Positions 7,690 through 16,060 of a stretch of 64,000 nucleotides of DNA are shown here, one piece after another. Positions within the stretch are counted from its first letter, which is position 1. The number at the start of each line of letters is the position of its first letter. The stretch spans positions 1-64,000 of the forward strand of contig JACPAV010000019.1 in NCBI GenBank assembly GCA_016180645.1, in the 5' to 3' direction. The notes under the pieces were generated by a model, which was not told the DNA's origin, searched no databases, and saw only the letters and a program-made list of their open reading frames with translations. The position numbers and the translations under genes were made by a program. This DNA is from Nitrospirota bacterium (GTDB lineage Bacteria; JACPQY01).

Positions 7690-9807
7690 TCAGTTGGTGG
7701 TGATTTTGTCGAGGGTGGGTTGAGGCTGATAGAGGTGGAAATCGACGCGGCGGTTCAGGGAGCGGCCGGCCGCATCCGCGTTGGAAGAGACGGGCTCAAG
7801 ATCGCCCATTCCGGTGACTTTCATGCGCGATTCGGGAACGCCGCGCTTGGAAAGTCCGTTGGCCGCCGCTTTGGCTCGGGTCATGGATACACGCATGTTG
7901 CTCCTCACCGTTCCGAGCGAATCCGAGTGGCCTGTGATGTTCACGTTGAACTCAGGCTTGGCATTCAGCGCGTTGACGATGTCATCCAGGACGGCCGCCG
8001 CCCCCTCGGGGAGAGAAACTTGGTCGTATCCGAACTCCACGTGCCAGGGCGCCGGCGTGAAGGGATCGAAGTCCGCACGGCGATTCTGCATCCGCGAAAC
8101 CCGGTCCGTATTCGGCGCGATCGGCCGGCGGTGGCCCATGGCCACCGGAACGAGGCGTTTCCGGTCGACGCCTTTTGAGGCCAGGTAGTCGACAATCGCC
8201 ACCGCCCTTTGGAGGGAGACCCACTTGTTCAATCCCGATGATCCGGTCTCATCGGTATGGCCCACCACCCGGAGGATGACGTCCGGGTGCTCTGCGAGTT
8301 GACGCGCCAGCTCGTCCAGCACCGAGTAGTAACTTGGATCGATGGCGGCGCGATCGAACTTGAACGGTATTTTCTCGGTGAGAAAGATGGAATTGCCGGC
8401 GGATTCCGACGGCCTTGGTTCCAGCCGGGCGATTTCAACGGGCGGATTCTGAGCGGCTTCCTCGGCCGGTTCAGGCTCCGACTTCACGGGCTCCGGCGCA
8501 ATTTCTTGAACCGCCGCCACCTCAACGGGCTTTGTTTTCGGCTTCTCCAGCGCCAGTGTGATTTGCAGTTTCTGGCCTTCGCTCACCTCCACCGTTTTCT
8601 CAGCCGGTTCGTAGCCATCATATTCGGCCTTGAGCGAGTGCTTACCGGGGGAGAGTGGACCGGCTTCGAAGTGGCCGCCAGGGATCGTGACCCGCGCATC
8701 GGGATCTCCGCTTACGAAAACGGCTGCGCCTTCGATGGCCTCTCCGGTGGCGGCATCCACCACGGCGCCCCGCACTTCCCCTCCCCGGCCATCCGCAGCG
8801 ACGCGTGACCGGGCGGCGGCTTCCGGCATCCCGGTGAAATACGCGAGAGCCACGATGGCCCGCCAGGGAGGAAGAATTTCCTGATCTTCAGGCCCTGGAA
8901 AATCGCCGCTGAGAAAGCCCAGGTCCGCCGCGGCTTCCACCTGCCATCGACTCGCCAACGGAACTCTCACTCCGGGGGTAAGCCAGATCGGATTTTCGGC
9001 AAAGCCGATCCTCTCCCTGGCCAGGCGATCCGAAGTGTCGTCGGCAAACGAGCTGCCGAGAGATTTCCCGTCGAAGTCCTGAAAGGTGAAAAGATCGACG
9101 AAGGCGGAGATGGGTTTGAATCGCGCCTCCGCGCCGACACCCATCAGCCAGCTGCTTTCAACATAGGACCCCTGGGCGAAACGGAACGGGCGCGTCAGCG
9201 TTCGGATATCACGGTCGAGGGATTTGGCCGAGCGGTCCCAATACGTGCCCAGATTCAAATGGAAATGGATGGGGCTCAAATCCACGGACCCGGCGGCGAG
9301 AACGGTGGGGCTGATGGACGATATTCCGGTTCGGCCTTGCTGCGCCGGAGCACTGGTTGTGGCGCTTGCCAGGAGGGAAAAATCAAGGCGTGATCCCCGG
9401 AGCAGCGCGCCCTTCACCGCGATCGTGGTGTCCCCGAAATAACCGTTGCTTCGCTTTGCGTCTTCCGGCGGCCGAATGACGTCGGATCTCCCTTCGACGG
9501 CGAGGCCGAATTCGAATCGTTCGAACATGGAATAGGCGGATCCGGATCGGGTATAGGAAAGGGTCCAGTCGATCGATCGGTGATCGTAGCCTTCCAGCAT
9601 GAAGTTTTTGGCCGTGAAGTAGCCGGATTCGATTTTCAGGAGGCTTGCGCCCGCCGGAAGCCGTGAACCGGATGATGTACGCGCAAGTCCAGACACGCCG
9701 TTCTGGGTGGCGCCGGAGGCTTCCCCGGCAACGCCCGGGCGGCCGAGGCCCAATAGGAATAGGAATAGAACTGGAATGCCCATCAATCCACGCGCACTTG
9801 CCGTCAT
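7690..9807 (-). CDS. OmpA-family outer-membrane protein with two OmpA domains
   Basis: A 705-residue protein from ATG 9807, which is preceded by AGGGA and begins a clear signal peptide (1-28). Residues about 50-330 look like beta-barrel strands. About 345-420 is a carboxypeptidase-regulatory-like beta-sandwich (VRGAVVDAATGEAIEGAAV). A Pro/Glu linker follows, then two OmpA peptidoglycan-binding domains, with GHTDETGSSGLNKWVSLQRA (516-535) and GHSDSLGTVRSNMRVSMTRA (626-645). Each keeps the Asp and Arg expected to bind diaminopimelate. It probably links the outer membrane to the cell wall. Two OmpA domains in one protein is unusual. An upstream ATG-like start at 9855 has no signal peptide. Confidence 0.85.
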   Translation of the reverse strand: MTASARGLMGIPVLFLFLLGLGRPGVAGEASGATQNGVSGLARTSSGSRLPAGASLLKIESGYFTAKNFMLEGYDHRSIDWTLSYTRSGSAYSMFERFEFGLAVEGRSDVIRPPEDAKRSNGYFGDTTIAVKGALLRGSRLDFSLLASATTSAPAQQGRTGISSISPTVLAAGSVDLSPIHFHLNLGTYWDRSAKSLDRDIRTLTRPFRFAQGSYVESSWLMGVGAEARFKPISAFVDLFTFQDFDGKSLGSSFADDTSDRLARERIGFAENPIWLTPGVRVPLASRWQVEAAADLGFLSGDFPGPEDQEILPPWRAIVALAYFTGMPEAAARSRVAADGRGGEVRGAVVDAATGEAIEGAAVFVSGDPDARVTIPGGHFEAGPLSPGKHSLKAEYDGYEPAEKTVEVSEGQKLQITLALEKPKTKPVEVAAVQEIAPEPVKSEPEPAEEAAQNPPVEIARLEPRPSESAGNSIFLTEKIPFKFDRAAIDPSYYSVLDELARQLAEHPDVILRVVGHTDETGSSGLNKWVSLQRAVAIVDYLASKGVDRKRLVPVAMGHRRPIAPNTDRVSRMQNRRADFDPFTPAPWHVEFGYDQVSLPEGAAAVLDDIVNALNAKPEFNVNITGHSDSLGTVRSNMRVSMTRAKAAANGLSKRGVPESRMKVTGMGDLEPVSSNADAAGRSLNRRVDFHLYQPQPTLDKITTN

Positions 9808-9889
9808 AGCGTCCCTAGGGGTGGGATAGTACCGCACTGGGGGGCCGAAGTCCACCCCCAGCCCCGAACGTCCTGACTCCCGGAACGAT

Positions 9890-11236
9890 TTACCGGCGCG
9901 CGCGGCGAAGACCGATCAGAGCGAGCGCCGCGAATGCCAGGCCGAGATCTGCCGCTGCGGACGATCCGAAAGGCACGGCCGTGCAGCCGCCGCCCCCTCC
10001 TCCACCGCCGCCCTCGCCCCCGCCTCCCCCTCCGCCGCCGCCGGGCGGAACGCAGGCCGGGTTCTTGTCGGCCCCCTTGTCGATGGTGAACGAATCGAGG
10101 ACGGTCGAGCCGTCGATCGACAAGGTCTTGATGTCGATGTGCGATCCGTTCACGTCGAACTGCATTGCATGATGGGTGCAGGAGTTCATGGTCTGAAGTG
10201 ATGAATTCTGGCGGACTTGCAGCTTACAGTTAAAGCCTAGATTTACCAATCCATCGAGCGGCGCGCCGCCCCCGCCCGTGAGCAGGTGGTAGACGCCGTT
10301 CTTGTACGCCCGCTGATAGGAGTGTTCGTGCCCGGAGAGCGTGGCATCGATACCGTATTTCTCGGCGAGGGGCTCGATGTTGTTCTGGTTGTTGTCGTTC
10401 GGACCGTGCCAAGTCACGCCTTCGAAGGTTTCGTGGTTGGCGAGGAAGACGTGTTGGATGTTCGAGTCGGCCTTCGCGGCGGTCAGCTCCGATTCGATCC
10501 ATTTGTATTGGGCCGAGCCGGGAGTAGCATCTTTGTAGTCGTCATAGACGACGAAGCGCGTATTCCCGTAAGTGAAGGCGTAGTACGTATTGTAGGCTGT
10601 GTCCGGCCCCTGGGGGAGAAGCCAGAACCGTTTCCAGTTGGTACCGTTGCTGTCGTTCGCATCGTGATTCCCGATGGCGGGGAAAAGGACGTTGTGATTG
10701 AGATAGTTCTTCGTCGTATCGAACCAGTACTGCCACTGGGTGTTATCGCCGCCCACGTAAACGTAGTCGCCCGTTCCGATGATGAAGTCCGGGCCGATTT
10801 TTTCGTCGATCATTTTGATGATTTTCGCGTGCTGGGTGAAGGGGTCGTCCCACTGCGTGGCGCCGCGGGTATCGCCGTACACCGCGAATCGGAAGGGCTG
10901 GCAGGAAAGAATCGAGGTTGTGAAATAGGAACTGGAGCCGCCGGATTCAACGGAGCCGGAAATGACTTTGTAGTAGTAGAACGTGCTGGGATCGAGGCCG
11001 GTAACCGTAACGTGGTGATTCGTGGCTGAGGCGCTCTCATCGGCTTGCTTGTCCAGAAAGACGACGTTCGTGCCGTAATTGACGATGCCTTTCGTGGGGG
11101 CGTCGCTTTCCCAGTTGACGGTTACGGAGTACGGCGAAAGATTGGTGAGGTACGGACCCTTTGTGATGGCGGCCTGGGCGGCCGTGGAACCGATGAACAG
11201 AATGGTGAGCGTAGCTGCGCCGACGAGCTTCTTCAT
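9890..11236 (-). CDS. Secreted purple-acid-phosphatase-like metallophosphoesterase with C-terminal anchor
   Basis: A 448-residue protein with a signal peptide (1-23), a fibronectin-like N-terminal domain (about 24-108) and a calcineurin-type phosphoesterase with GDTR (121), GTGDYVY (155), GNHD (189-192), NHE (267-269) and SGHEHSYQR (301-309). All main metal ligands are present. The C-terminus is a long poly-Gly stretch, a Cys (418), a hydrophobic segment and RRARR, resembling MYXO-CTERM/Synergist-CTERM sorting tails, so surface attachment is likely. A strong GGGGGAAGG ribosome site precedes the ATG. It is transcribed divergently from the NHL gene across a 66-bp palindrome. The substrate could be any phosphomonoester or diester. 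Confidence 0.88.
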   Translation of the reverse strand: MKKLVGAATLTILFIGSTAAQAAITKGPYLTNLSPYSVTVNWESDAPTKGIVNYGTNVVFLDKQADESASATNHHVTVTGLDPSTFYYYKVISGSVESGGSSSYFTTSILSCQPFRFAVYGDTRGATQWDDPFTQHAKIIKMIDEKIGPDFIIGTGDYVYVGGDNTQWQYWFDTTKNYLNHNVLFPAIGNHDANDSNGTNWKRFWLLPQGPDTAYNTYYAFTYGNTRFVVYDDYKDATPGSAQYKWIESELTAAKADSNIQHVFLANHETFEGVTWHGPNDNNQNNIEPLAEKYGIDATLSGHEHSYQRAYKNGVYHLLTGGGGAPLDGLVNLGFNCKLQVRQNSSLQTMNSCTHHAMQFDVNGSHIDIKTLSIDGSTVLDSFTIDKGADKNPACVPPGGGGGGGGGEGGGGGGGGGCTAVPFGSSAAADLGLAFAALALIGLRRARR

Positions 11237-11326
11237 GCCTTCCCCCTTCCCGATGCGGATTTCATGGCCTTATATGGGCCCAGGATTATCACCGTCCTGG
11301 CGATACGTCAAGGGGATTGGGGGAAG

Positions 11327-11392
11327 CAACGTATAATAGGTGACAGTATACTCTATTTATAAATAGAGTATACGGTCACCTATTATACGTTG
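11327..11392. promoter_or_regulatory. 66-bp near-perfect palindrome in a divergent promoter region
   Basis: The left arm 11327-11359 and right arm 11360-11392 are reverse complements over 33 bp with one mismatch. It is AT-rich in a GC-rich setting, contains TATAAT on both strands (11332-11337 plus; 11382-11387 minus), and has GTATAC boxes flanking an inner TCTATTTATAAATAGA. It lies between the divergent phosphatase and NHL genes, so it may be a shared operator/promoter; a small mobile element or cruciform is another possibility. No U-run makes it a normal terminator. Confidence 0.65.
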
Positions 11393-11459
11393 ACGGGGCT
11401 TCTGGACGAGCGAGCGATGTGGTAAGAAACCTGCACATGGATGCTGAAACGAATTCAGC

Positions 11460-14400
11460 ATGACGCCCGTACTGAAGCGGTGCCTCAGTACCGGATTGGT
11501 TTTCACTCTCGGATCAAACGCAGCGCAAGGCTTTCAGAATGTGAGATTCGAAGCCGAGTGGGGAAATCCGGGCGGCAGGAACGGGCCGTTTCGGGGGCCC
11601 GCAGCGCTCGCTTTGGACTCCGCTTCCAACCTCTATGTGGCCGATTCGAAGGGCGATCGAATTCTTCTGGTCGGCGCCGATGGCCGGGTGATCCGATCCC
11701 TGGGGAGCCGCGGCGAGGGCGCGGGGCAATTCGATTCCCCTTCCGGCATTGGTGTGGATCGGGAAGGCCGCATATACGTTTCGGATACCGGCAACGACCG
11801 CATACAGGTCCTCGCCCCATCAGGAACGCCGGTCTACGTTTTTGGCGCAGAAGGGAACGGCCCGAAACAGTTCGACGAACCCCGTGGGCTCGCGCTGATT
11901 TCCGATCTTCTTTTCGTGGCCGACGCAGGGAACCACCGAATACAGGTGTTCAGCCGGGACGGAGTATTTCTCCACGCCTTCGGAAACGAGCAAACGCTCC
12001 AGAAACCCGTGGATGTGGCCGCGGGATCGGACGGGCGCGTGTTTGTCGCCGATGAGAGCGGAAATCGAATGCAAGTCTTCAACCTGGACGGGGCATTGAA
12101 AAGAACCATGTCCGCCCCAACCGATGTACCGGAGAATCTCCTGCGCCCCGTTTCCGTGGACGTGGACGCGCGCGGCTACCTTTTCGTGGCGGATTCCGGC
12201 AATTTCAAGATGAAGAAGTTCGATCCCTCGTACAAAGTCGTCGCCTCGATGGGATCCAAGGCAAAAACGGGCTCCGGCGCCTTCATTGAAATGTCCGGTT
12301 TGGCGGCAGACTCCGCGGGGCGCGTGTATGTTTCGGATGCTGAGAAGAACACGATCCAGATTTTTTCCACGGAGCGTGAGAGTCAGTTGCCCCTTCCCCG
12401 TCGAATCCTGCCTTTCAGCGCGGAAGTGGAGGAGATCGTTCCGGGCCGGGTTCTGGATCGTGTACGCATGGAGGACGGCTCGACGGTGGTCTTGGAGGCC
12501 GATTCCCGCAAGATGGTCGTCAGCGGCGTCGACGGCACGCGGATCGAAATGGGCCCGTTCAGAGAGCCCGTTTCGCTCGGTGTGGATCGATCATCCTCTC
12601 CGTTGCGCTCCGGGGACGGCGAGAAGAAGCGGTATCCGGAAGAAACGCCGGGAAATATCTGGGTGGTGGATGCAGGCGCCCATCAAATTCTCAAGTATGC
12701 CAAGGATGGAACTCGCTTGTTGGCCATTGGGAAGAAGGGATCGGCCGGCGGGTATCTGGATTCTCCGCGAGGGATGGCCTTTTCCACGAACGGGAATCTC
12801 TATGTGGCGGACACGGGAAATCACCGGATTCAGATCTTCACGCCCGAGGGTCTGGTCGTCGGATCCATCGGACGGAAAGGGGAAGCCCCCGGAATGCTCA
12901 GGGAGCCGGTGTCGATCGCGATGGACGACTCGAACAACGTGTACGTTGCCGAGGAGGCGAATGCGCGGGTCAGCCGATTCGACGAACAGGGGAAGCTGAT
13001 CGGGATCATCGGCGGGCGCGGCACGGCAAGCGGCCGGTTTGAAAAACCCCGCGCGCTGGCGTGGTCACCGAGCGGGTCGCTGCTCGTCTACGACTACGCA
13101 AGACAGGACATTCAACTGTTCACGTCTGAGGGGGAATTCATTTCCAGTTTGGGGAGCGGCGGGGGAGGACGAGGGGAGTTCCAGTCGGTCGAGAGCCTGC
13201 GAGCCCCCTCCCCCACCCAGCTCTGGGTCATGGACGGGGAGCGCGGCGACACGCAGGTTTTCACGCTTCGATTCACGCCTCAAACCCCGGCGCGCGTGTC
13301 GGCCAAGGGAGGACTGAAAGTCATCGAGCTTTCCTGGGAGGCCGGCGGTGAGTCCTATCTCGACGGCTTCAATCTGTACCGCAGGGAGAATCCGCGCCGG
13401 GCGTTCGAGCGGATTCATTCCACACGGGAGAGCGCGTGGGCCGACCGGGAGGTGGTCAAAGACCGGACCTACGAATACGCCGTCTCCGCCGTGGCGCGGG
13501 ACGGCTTCGAGAGTCCCTTGTCGAAAAGCGCTTCCGCCATGCCCTTGAAGCTGGTGCCGCAGGCGCCGTCCGGAATCAAACTCATGCCCCGGGAGCTGGC
13601 CATGGTCGTCTCCTGGCAGCCGAATCCGGAAAAGTTCATCGATCACTACACGGTGTATCGCGGGGAAACACCCATCGGGGACTACAAGGAGGTCGCCCGA
13701 CAGTCCACCACCGTGGCGTTCGACCGGAATCTCCAGGAGGATCGCGTCTACTACTATCGAGTGACGGCCACGGCCAAGGAGGGTGAAGAGAGCCCCGCCG
13801 GCACGGTTGTCTTCGAGCGTCCCCTGCGTTCTCCGGTGTCCAAGCCCCCCTTGCAACTGGCGCCTATCGAGCTGCGTCCCCTTTTCGCATCGCAATACAA
13901 GCTTTATGAAAAGGAATCGTTTGGCCGCGTGACCATCCGCAACAATACCGATTTGCCGATCCCCAACGTTCGGCTCAGCTTGAGTGTGAAGGACTACACG
14001 GACTTTCCCACCCAGATCGCGATTCAGGAGATTCCACCCATGGGCTCGGAAGATCGGGACGTGAAGTTGGTCTTCAACAACAAGATCCTGGATCTCACGG
14101 AGAGCGCCACCGTGCAGTTGGCGTTCACCCTCGGCTACTTTGAGGGGCGCATGGAGCGAACGATGGCCGACGCCTATCCTGTCACGGTCTACGAGAAGCA
14201 CGTCCTGACGTGGGACGATCCCTCGAAAATCGCCGCGTTCGTGACCCCCGGGGACCCGGTGGTGGCGTCGGTCGCGCGCGCGGCCATCGCCGAAATTCCG
14301 GAGAATGTTCATGGGATGACGGACAACGTCATGAAGGCCAAAACGATTTTCGAGGTGGCCGGGCTGGCGGGCGTAAGGTACGTTGCGGATCCGAATACAC

Positions 14401-15527
14401 CCTACAAGGAGGCGTCCCAGAACAAGGCCCGCATTGATTTCGTGCAATTCCCCCGTGAAACGATTCAGCTCAGGGCCGGTGATTGCGACGACCTCAGCTC
14501 ACTCTTCGCATCGCTTTTCGAGAACGTGGGCGTGACCACGGTCCTGCTCGATGCTCCCCCCCGCTTTGTGGCATCCAGCCAGTCGCGGGACGGCCATGCC
14601 CTCCTGGCGCCGGGCCACATCTTCATCATGTTCGACTCGGGCCTCACGGCGGAGGAGGCCATCGATCGCGGCTTCGCTCTCGACGATTTTGTTGCTTGCG
14701 ATCCCTCTCCGCCGACCTCGGCCGCGTCCTGTCCAATCCCGGTAGCCGCAGGCTTTACGCCTGCGTCAGAAGACGCACCCGTAAAGGGTGCGCCTACCAA
14801 GCCCGAGTGCAAGGACGCCTCCATTGAGAGGGCGGCTACCTCACTTACGACTCACGACCCACGACTCACCACTCACGACTCATCCCTGTGCGTCCCGTTG
14901 GAGATCACGATGATCGGCTCGTCCTTTCGTGAGGCGTGGAATAGGGGAATCACCGAGTGGAATGAAGGGTCGAAAGAGGGGCAAATCCGAGCGATCGACA
15001 TTCATCAAGCCTGGGATCGATACAAACCCCCTTCGCTTGTTCCCGTCGATTTCAAGCCCATGAAAATCCCGGCGGTGCGAATCGAAAAGGAGTTTCCCGG
15101 TGAACTCCGCTCGATCGCCCTCTCGCACGTGCAAAGGACGGGCGCTGTGTGGAGTGAAAAACTGGCCTCCTCTCCCGACGATCCGGAAGCGCTGAATCGA
15201 CTGGCCGTGCTCCACGCGGAGTTCGGGTTCGGCGCCGAGGCCGAGAAGTGGCTCCTTCAGATCCTTGCTCGTGATGCGGCGAGCGCCGACGCGAGCAACA
15301 ATCTCGCCAACATCAGGTTCATGGGAAAGGACTTCAAGGCCGCGGCGGAATTGTACGCGAGGGCGGCGACGGCGGACCCGTCGGACGCCTCGATACTCGC
15401 CGGACTTGCTCGCGCTCAATTCAGGGGTGGCGACGCCAAGCAGGCGAAGGAAACCCTCGTCAAGGCCCTGCAGATCGACGCCGGGATCTTGGACGAATAC
15501 CCTGACCTGACGCAGATTCAACGATAA
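11460..15527 (+). CDS. Secreted NHL-repeat/FN3/transglutaminase-like/TPR protein (1355 residues)
   Basis: A signal peptide (1-24) is followed by NHL propeller repeats in two groups (about 30-285 and 370-590, with phrases like YVADSKGDRI, YVSDTGNDRIQV and YVADTGNHRIQIF). Two fibronectin type III-like domains follow (about 615-790), then a beta-sandwich. A transglutaminase-like domain has Cys1009 in GDCDD and His1046 in GHALLAPGH. TPR repeats occupy about 1230-1345. Residues about 1095-1113 are encoded by an inserted REP-like element and about 1122-1140 by a 21-bp-period repeat, both in frame. It may be an extracytoplasmic scaffold or protease-like enzyme; no specific function is recognised. 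The next gene overlaps it by one base (TAATG), suggesting a functional pair. Confidence 0.8.
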   Translation: MTPVLKRCLSTGLVFTLGSNAAQGFQNVRFEAEWGNPGGRNGPFRGPAALALDSASNLYVADSKGDRILLVGADGRVIRSLGSRGEGAGQFDSPSGIGVDREGRIYVSDTGNDRIQVLAPSGTPVYVFGAEGNGPKQFDEPRGLALISDLLFVADAGNHRIQVFSRDGVFLHAFGNEQTLQKPVDVAAGSDGRVFVADESGNRMQVFNLDGALKRTMSAPTDVPENLLRPVSVDVDARGYLFVADSGNFKMKKFDPSYKVVASMGSKAKTGSGAFIEMSGLAADSAGRVYVSDAEKNTIQIFSTERESQLPLPRRILPFSAEVEEIVPGRVLDRVRMEDGSTVVLEADSRKMVVSGVDGTRIEMGPFREPVSLGVDRSSSPLRSGDGEKKRYPEETPGNIWVVDAGAHQILKYAKDGTRLLAIGKKGSAGGYLDSPRGMAFSTNGNLYVADTGNHRIQIFTPEGLVVGSIGRKGEAPGMLREPVSIAMDDSNNVYVAEEANARVSRFDEQGKLIGIIGGRGTASGRFEKPRALAWSPSGSLLVYDYARQDIQLFTSEGEFISSLGSGGGGRGEFQSVESLRAPSPTQLWVMDGERGDTQVFTLRFTPQTPARVSAKGGLKVIELSWEAGGESYLDGFNLYRRENPRRAFERIHSTRESAWADREVVKDRTYEYAVSAVARDGFESPLSKSASAMPLKLVPQAPSGIKLMPRELAMVVSWQPNPEKFIDHYTVYRGETPIGDYKEVARQSTTVAFDRNLQEDRVYYYRVTATAKEGEESPAGTVVFERPLRSPVSKPPLQLAPIELRPLFASQYKLYEKESFGRVTIRNNTDLPIPNVRLSLSVKDYTDFPTQIAIQEIPPMGSEDRDVKLVFNNKILDLTESATVQLAFTLGYFEGRMERTMADAYPVTVYEKHVLTWDDPSKIAAFVTPGDPVVASVARAAIAEIPENVHGMTDNVMKAKTIFEVAGLAGVRYVADPNTPYKEASQNKARIDFVQFPRETIQLRAGDCDDLSSLFASLFENVGVTTVLLDAPPRFVASSQSRDGHALLAPGHIFIMFDSGLTAEEAIDRGFALDDFVACDPSPPTSAASCPIPVAAGFTPASEDAPVKGAPTKPECKDASIERAATSLTTHDPRLTTHDSSLCVPLEITMIGSSFREAWNRGITEWNEGSKEGQIRAIDIHQAWDRYKPPSLVPVDFKPMKIPAVRIEKEFPGELRSIALSHVQRTGAVWSEKLASSPDDPEALNRLAVLHAEFGFGAEAEKWLLQILARDAASADASNNLANIRFMGKDFKAAAELYARAATADPSDASILAGLARAQFRGGDAKQAKETLVKALQIDAGILDEYPDLTQIQR
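14742..14797. repeat. REP/BIME-like element inserted in frame inside the NHL gene
   Basis: GTAGCCGC opens and GCGCCTAC closes the element; hairpins are GCAGGC-TTTAC-GCCTGC and GCACCC-GTAAA-GGGTGC. It adds about 19 residues (from VAAGFTP to GAPT) without breaking the frame, in what looks like a loop after the transglutaminase-like core. Confidence 0.8.
14841..14884 (+). repeat. 21-bp-period repeat string inside the NHL gene
   Basis: A low-complexity string built from ACGACTCAC-like words, read as LTTHDPR then LTTHDSS. Related strings lie at 15591-15610 and, on the minus strand, 16931-17000, and are read in the same frame. Confidence 0.7.
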
Positions 15528-15961
15528 TGTCGTCACCCGTCACCCGTCGTTCCCTGCCGGTAGCCTTCTTTTTCCTCTTGCTACTCACGACTTACGATTC
15601 ACGATTCACCGCGCCCTCTTCGGCGCTTGATCTCGGAAAGGTCGAGAACCTGATGAACGCGCTCGAAAAGAAACTAGAGCAAGCGGCGCCTGCGAAAACG
15701 GGTTCGAAGCGCACGATGACCGGCGGGGTCCGCGCGGCCCAACAGAAGGAGCAGATCAAGCTCTACTGGCGCGGCAAGCCGAAGCGAACCTCGATCCCGA
15801 GGCCGGCCGAGGATTTGGCCAAGGCACAACAGATCCTTGCCCTCCTGAGAGAAAAGAAAACGGAGCAAGCGCGCGCCGAGATCGATGCCTTTGCGAAGGC
15901 GTTTCCGGAGAGCCCGTTCAAGGCGGAACTCGATTCGATTTCCCGGGAATTGGCGGAATGA
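15527..15961 (+). CDS. Small secreted protein co-translated with the NHL protein
   Basis: A 144-residue protein with a signal peptide (about 1-34: basic start, then LPVAFFFLLLL). The mature part is Lys/Ala-rich and helical, with a basic stretch near 85 (WRGKPKRTSIPRP) and a TPR-like end (QQILALLREKKTEQARAEIDAF). Its ATG overlaps the stop of the 1355-residue gene, implying coupled translation and related roles, perhaps as a periplasmic partner. Part of the signal region is encoded by the 21-bp-period repeat. No family is recognised. Confidence 0.65.
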   Translation: MSSPVTRRSLPVAFFFLLLLTTYDSRFTAPSSALDLGKVENLMNALEKKLEQAAPAKTGSKRTMTGGVRAAQQKEQIKLYWRGKPKRTSIPRPAEDLAKAQQILALLREKKTEQARAEIDAFAKAFPESPFKAELDSISRELAE

Positions 15962-15998
15962 GAGCGCCAAGCCGGGTAAGAAGTCGGGGTCTGGGATC

Positions 15999-16054
15999 CG
16001 CAGGCATGAAGCCTGCGCCTACCGCTTGGTAGCCGCGGGCTTTACGCCCGCGTC
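15999..16054. repeat. REP-like half elements, tail to head
   Basis: One half-element ends in CCTAC (hairpin GCAGGC-ATGAA-GCCTGC) and another begins with GTAG (hairpin GCGGGC-TTTAC-GCCCGC), separated by a few bases. They lie in the gap between two convergent genes and may help terminate transcription. Confidence 0.7.
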
Positions 16055-16060
16055 CTGAAT

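Noticed and set aside
9996-10050. Poly-Gly stretch as an assembly artefact
   Set aside because: It stays in frame and joins a plausible sorting tail; kept as part of the phosphatase, though read support would be useful.
11460-12055. Second plus-strand ORF (204 residues) overlapping the NHL gene start
   Set aside because: Arg-rich frame-shifted shadow; the NHL frame shows clear repeats over the same bases.
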